From: Cristatella mucedo
Taxonomy: Eukaryota > Bryozoa > Phylactolaemata > Cristatellidae
Length of the DNA: 64,000 bases
Direction of reading: 5' to 3'
Assembly: GCA_009760855.2 (NCBI GenBank)
Contig: WPIO01000008.1
Location: forward strand, 1,400,001-1,464,000
Position numbers and translations under genes: made by a program. The notes beneath the pieces were generated by a model. The model had not been told where the DNA came from and searched no databases. It saw only the letters and a program-made list of their open reading frames with translations. Shown piece after piece: positions 59,864 through 64,000 of the stretch (its first letter is position 1; each line of letters opens with the position of its first letter).

Positions 59864-61282
59864 CACGTGTAATTCTACTTGCCGCAGGAGTCGGAGTACA
59901 TTGGATGTGCTGTGTTTTCCAAACTGAGTATTTGATTGCTAGGGTGAATAACTGCTGACACAATTGCATTTTGATGTGTTATATAATAAAATCGATGACA
60001 TTGTGGACGTCTTTGCTGTCAGGCGTTGACGGCTGATAAGTTATTCCGATATTTTGTTGCCTGTCACCGCTGTCGTCTGAATTTAGGATACATGACGGCT
60101 CGGTTGAAAACGTCTGCCCTTGAAACAAAATGAGCTTGGGGTGGAGAATAAGTTTTTGCCGATCGCCAGCTTGGGTTATTTGTAAGACATAATTGGTTGA
60201 TAAAAGTCACACTGAGCAACTGGAGCGAGAATGAGCAGTTCGTTTTACAGATTGGCAGAAAAACGCCTCGGAACATCAGAACACCTGGAACAGGCTCACT
60301 GTTCATAGGCCGATCAAATTTCAGCTTGAAATGACCATGCTAGCTAGCTCGCCAGCCTGCCTCAGGAGCTGCGCTGTTTTTGTACGTTGCCCACTTGGTT
60401 GGAGTGGCCTTTTGCTCAAACTAAAGTGACTGCTTGCTCTTGACCAGCTGTGCAAGCACTCTTTTTAATGGCGACCGCAAACATTCGAGTCACGTGACCG
60501 GCGAAAATCCCCCGTGGGGTAGGCGTAGCCCGACACGTTCGTATAGCGCCTGCGAGCCGGAGGCTTAGTGCGCTACCACTGTGAGAGCTGACGCTGTTTT
60601 TTCGGTTTGTGTTGAGGTGTTTACGGTTGTGAAAGTGGAGACCGCCGTGATCCTGAACCGACGTAGCAATTTACGATCCTAGTTGTTTGTGACCTTCGTC
60701 TAGTTCGGTCGCGCCCAACCTAGGGATGTTTGTCCCAAGGCCGACGGACGGTCGTATTCCCCAAGCGAGCTCTATGTAGAGAACCAGATCCGGAAGAATG
60801 ACCGAACTAAACACTCAGCAGTGTTGTCTGCCTAGAAATAAAATTTGGTAAGAATCCCCCTTCTCCTGCCTGGCGACTTAGGCCAGCGATCATACGAACC
60901 TGGTAACTGCAATTAGGATAGCACCAAAAAAGTCATCGAGGCGATCTACTTATTTTGCCCACCGAACTGGCATTCGGGGGTTAGCAAGGCCTGGCTAGCG
61001 GTGGAATACTTCCCCGTTATCGGTCATACCATTTATTCGACAGTGGCACGTTTGAAAAAAGATAGTAAGGCAAGCCCAGGTACTGATACATCCCTACTTA
61101 ATTTCATAGAATAGTACCATCCATAGTTTAAGTGTGGGGATTTGAAGTAGTTCTTGGCTACAGGTGACCTCTAAAAATCGCGTTTCTAGTTCCCACCTAG
61201 CTATTTCGACCTCCATTTTGTTAACGCATAATCCCAGCCTGTCTTCAATCGCAGCCTTCGAACCTTGGTATAGCGAGATGCC

Positions 61283-61353
61283 GAGTTTTGGCTAAAAGTA
61301 CTGTTGGAGTTTCGAAGCCTTCGAAACTCCAACAGTACTTTTAGTCGAAACTC
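61283..61353. repeat. Long near-perfect hairpin
   Basis: Arms 61292-61317 and 61319-61344 (26 nt each) are perfectly complementary around a single C. Another 9 bp on each side pair with a few mismatches (gagttttgg versus tcgaaactc). If SLCO transcripts end near 61032, it would lie in the SLCO 3' UTR; otherwise it is intergenic. Confidence 0.9.
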
Positions 61354-62024
61354 TCCTCTCGCCTGCCTTCGCTTCCGACCATTGGGATCCGGTCAACTAA
61401 TGAACGCTCCGAAGAGTAACGACAGCTCCACCGAAGCGCAACGATAAGCGCCCGGTACGATGTACGTCACTCTCGGGATGCTCTGACCGCGGGTTTCTCG
61501 GCGATTGCCAATCGTCTAGGCCTCGTCAAAGAAGTATCGTCGTATCGTTGAAGAAGTATCGGTCAACTTTTTCCCGTCGCTGCACGTCGCCTGACTGACC
61601 TCGTACGGTACGGCGAGCCCATTTTTGAAGTCCCATTCGTCGGCGGTGCACACTCGTCGGCTTGCCAAGCTTAGGAGGCCATTATCTTGTATCAAGAGGC
61701 GATGCACTGGCCGTAGCGCCGGCGCAACTGGAGTTACGGGCCTGAGCGCTCGTCGGCAGAGGCGGCAGAGCCGCTCGGTCTCGCGACACCCCGAGGCAGC
61801 GCGATCACGCAGCGCGAAGTCAATGCGAGCGAAATTAGACCCTGCGCAAGGCTGAGGCCAGCGGAAACCGATCTTCGCTGAAGCGCCGCTCGCTCAGTGC
61901 TCTCGGACGCGAGATTTGGAACGGCTCTCTTCGCTGGCAGCGCTTCGCTTTGTTCATGCCGCAGCAGCCGCGAGAGTGCTTGCTAGCCGTGCCTCGTCAC
62001 GCGACACGTCTCGCTCAGCGGACG

Positions 62025-62027
<3 letters not shown>

Positions 62028-62087
<60 letters not shown>

Positions 62088-62116
62088 GGAGAGACAGAGA
62101 GACAGAGAGAGAGGCC
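62028..62116. repeat. (GA)n tract at the SLCO stop codon
   Basis: GA repeat with GGGA and CAGA interruptions. It ends a few bases from the SLCO stop at 62121 and, read on the SLCO strand, is a CT-rich start of the 3' UTR. Confidence 0.95.
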
Positions 62117-62120
62117 GCGC

Positions 62121-62799
62121 TCACAGGCGCGTCGATGGCGGCTCGACGTTCAAAGGCGAGCGGCCGTCCCGGGGCTGCGTCTCCGCCGGACGCTCGTTCA
62201 GTCCGACCTTGCTCGGCGAGACGTCCTTGACCGACTCAGCCGTGCTCGTCGGCTGCGTCGACCCCGGCGGCTTGTACAGCACCATGGCGAGGTAGAAGAA
62301 TACGCACGACAGGAACTTGGCGCCTAGTGCCGCGAAGAGTATGTACGTGCCCATGCCAGCGTTGTCGTACAGGTAACACGAGCCGGTGCCGCCGGAGCCA
62401 CCGGTCGAGGCCGAGCACTGCTCGTGCCAGAGCAAGCACGAGCGGTCGATGAGGCCGCCGTACAGCGGCCCTGCAGGGATCGAACCTGCAGCGGCGGCGG
62501 CCGCGAGTTAGAGCATGAGGCGTGAGCGTCCACTCTGCCCCGCGATACGGATGTCCCTTGACATTTGACATCGCAATAATAACAGCAACAATAACAATAA
62601 AAATAGTAATACCAATAAATGGTAATAGTAGTAGCAATAGCTGTGATTAGAAGCTGTGCCAGGCGAACTCGGTGAGAGTTTCGCCAATGAAAGGTGCTTG
62701 AGAAAGGGGACACAGGAGAAAAGCGCCAGCTTACCGAAAGCGCGGACGAGCGCCCACTGAATCCCGAGAGCGAACGACTTCTGCGACCGAGGCACGCAC
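62121..62799 (-). CDS. Organic anion transporter (SLCO/OATP), last two exons
   Basis: OATPs are 12-helix plasma-membrane carriers of large organic anions. Exon 62799-62735 encodes CVPRSQKSFALGIQWALVRA, the R-C-V-P...SFALGIQW...R signature before helix 11. Exon 62470-62121 continues in phase with GPLYGGLIDRSCLLW, then GTGSCYLYDNAGMG, a hydrophobic helix 12 (YILFAALGAKFLSCVFFYLA) and MVLYKPPGS. A hydrophilic tail ends at TRL (TGA at 62123-62121). Both splice junctions are canonical, and the phase works (F, G split 1/2, P). Upstream exons are not visible to 64000 and should lie to the right. Which SLCO subfamily it belongs to cannot be told from the C-terminus. Possible poly(A) signal: TTTATT on the plus strand at 61032-61037. 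Confidence 0.92.
62470..62545 (-). other. tRNA-like element at the SLCO last-exon acceptor
   Basis: On the minus strand GGGCAGAGTGG (62540-62530) matches a tRNA A box except for its first base, and GGTTCGATCCC (62486-62476) matches a B box. The latter sits in a perfect T-arm (GCAGG-TTCGATC-CCTGC). The final CAG of this arm is the AG of the 3' splice site of the last SLCO exon. An ATT/TAA-rich stretch precedes it in the same intron. No sound anticodon arm is visible, so a SINE head or tRNA pseudogene is the likely source. Confidence 0.5.
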
Positions 62800-64000
62800 C
62801 TGTTTTCACATCGAAGGAGAATGATCGCACCACCGCGTCACGTCAAAAGCGAGCGCACGAAAGCCCGCCCGAGCTTGGACAGTTGCACAGCCCGAAGGGG
62901 CGGGGTTGAGCGGGTAGAGGGGCAGAGTGCAGACGCGCTGCAGCAAAGCCCAAAAATGGTCCACAATTTTTTTAAGTTACTGAAATTTGCGTATTAAAAG
63001 ATAAACTAGCTGTAAGTGCAATCCCAAGTTTTTATGATGAACAGATGACCGGAATATGGTAAATAATTATTTTGTAAGACTCACACCAGAAGTATTACAT
63101 CGAGCTCAGCAAAATTATTTTCTTTGAAAAATAAGGTCACCGAAATAAGTTTTCTTTGCGAACTTTATAAATACAAGCTACTCTGCCATAAACGGACCCC
63201 GAGAACATCACTTTAAACTAGGAAAAAACCGTTGAATTTTCGAAGTAATGACACGCCCCCTCGTGGTCAACCGTCTTGCTGGTAGTTATAACAACCAAAA
63301 AGCGTAAGCCCGATAGCGAAAAGCATTGTCACGCCCCTCTTAGTGCGTAGTCACCACGCGCCCACCTTCTGCAAACGGTTATCCAAGGACCTAACTTCTT
63401 ATCTACTTGCCAGAAATATGTTTACTTTGGTATGTTTACATAAGCTCACAAACCGAAAGTCACTATCGTTCGGCAACTAGACTATTGTTTGGGATAACGT
63501 ATTGACAAATTACTGGCACCGGGGCCGCGGTAACCAAGGAGTTCATTTTCAACGAACTTACTGAATCCTGGATCTGCTGATCCGGTTTCTGTAGCAGCCA
63601 TTGAGTACGCAGGAAGCCGCTGAAACGACCGTGGTGACTTCGATTGAACTAGCGCACTGTTTCCTAAGAATCAGTCTGAAAATGTTGGTTCGATTCTATT
63701 TAAAAGAAATTGAGATTATTTCGAGTTCTCATTTATTTCGAATATTGATTGAGATTTATATCGGAGAACCCGGGTCAGTCGCCCGGGTCTGACTAGCAGG
63801 TTTGACAATATTTTCTGTCTTGATCTGTATTTATTTATTTATTGAATTGTACATGCGATGCATAGTGCCGTCGTTTTTTGTAGCTTGGGGTTCTCAGTTT
63901 CTCTATCGCACGACAGAGGCAAACGCCAGCACTAGATATCTTGCTATTGTCATATCTCCTAAATTAGTGATCCGATCAATTTGGAATTTGGATGCATGAT
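62800..64000. other. SLCO intron or upstream region, nothing recognised
   Basis: AT-rich beyond 62940. No further SLCO exon could be found on the minus strand; the next exon 5' of 62799 is probably outside the window. Confidence 0.5.

Larger units (their letters stand above)
59864..62120. other. Convergent spacer between IF1 and SLCO
   Basis: It contains the IF1 3' UTR (to about 60010), the SLCO 3' UTR on the opposite strand, the hairpin at 61283-61353 and an E-box-like CACGTG at 60492-60497. No coding frame was recognised. Confidence 0.55.

Overview
The window is animal nuclear DNA. All genes are split by GT-AG introns (two are GC-AG), and the introns and spacers carry non-LTR retrotransposon fragments, tRNA-like SINEs, minisatellites and long (CA)n, (CT)n and (TA)n tracts. 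Smoothened together with an N-terminal CBM39 beta-glucan-binding module points to an invertebrate bilaterian. I cannot name the phylum from sequence alone.

Layout. (1) 1919-16642, minus strand: 17 phase-compatible exons of a secreted protein that starts with a signal peptide and a CBM39 domain, continues through a Pro/Thr/Gly linker, and then becomes a G8 + parallel-beta-helix protein of the CEMIP/TMEM2 hyaluronidase family. Its 3' end lies left of the window. (2) 19481-27648, minus strand: tRNA-splicing endonuclease catalytic subunit TSEN2 (Sen2), with its catalytic Tyr, His and Lys visible. (3) 28285-50906, plus strand: a complete 11-exon Smoothened (957 aa), head to head with TSEN2. (4) 53969-59863, plus strand: a complete six-exon mitochondrial ATP synthase inhibitor IF1 (115 aa). 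(5) 62121-62799, minus strand: the last two exons of an organic anion transporter (SLCO/OATP). The rest of that gene lies right of the window.

The genes do not form a pathway; they are ordinary eukaryotic neighbours. I assigned exons by reading splice sites and checking that the phase carries through every junction. This works without gaps for Smoothened, IF1, the CEMIP-like gene and the two SLCO exons. One central piece of TSEN2 stays unresolved.

The most unusual item is the CBM39-G8/CEMIP fusion, which also lacks the GG lectin domain that vertebrate CEMIP has after G8. Other notable items are a 105-bp tandem copy of a Smoothened exon/intron boundary, a 48-bp in-frame repeat in the Smoothened tail, an 0.8-kb foldback element, a 53-nt hairpin, a 0.93-kb 14-bp minisatellite, and splice acceptor regions that appear to lie in or beside retroelement sequence.
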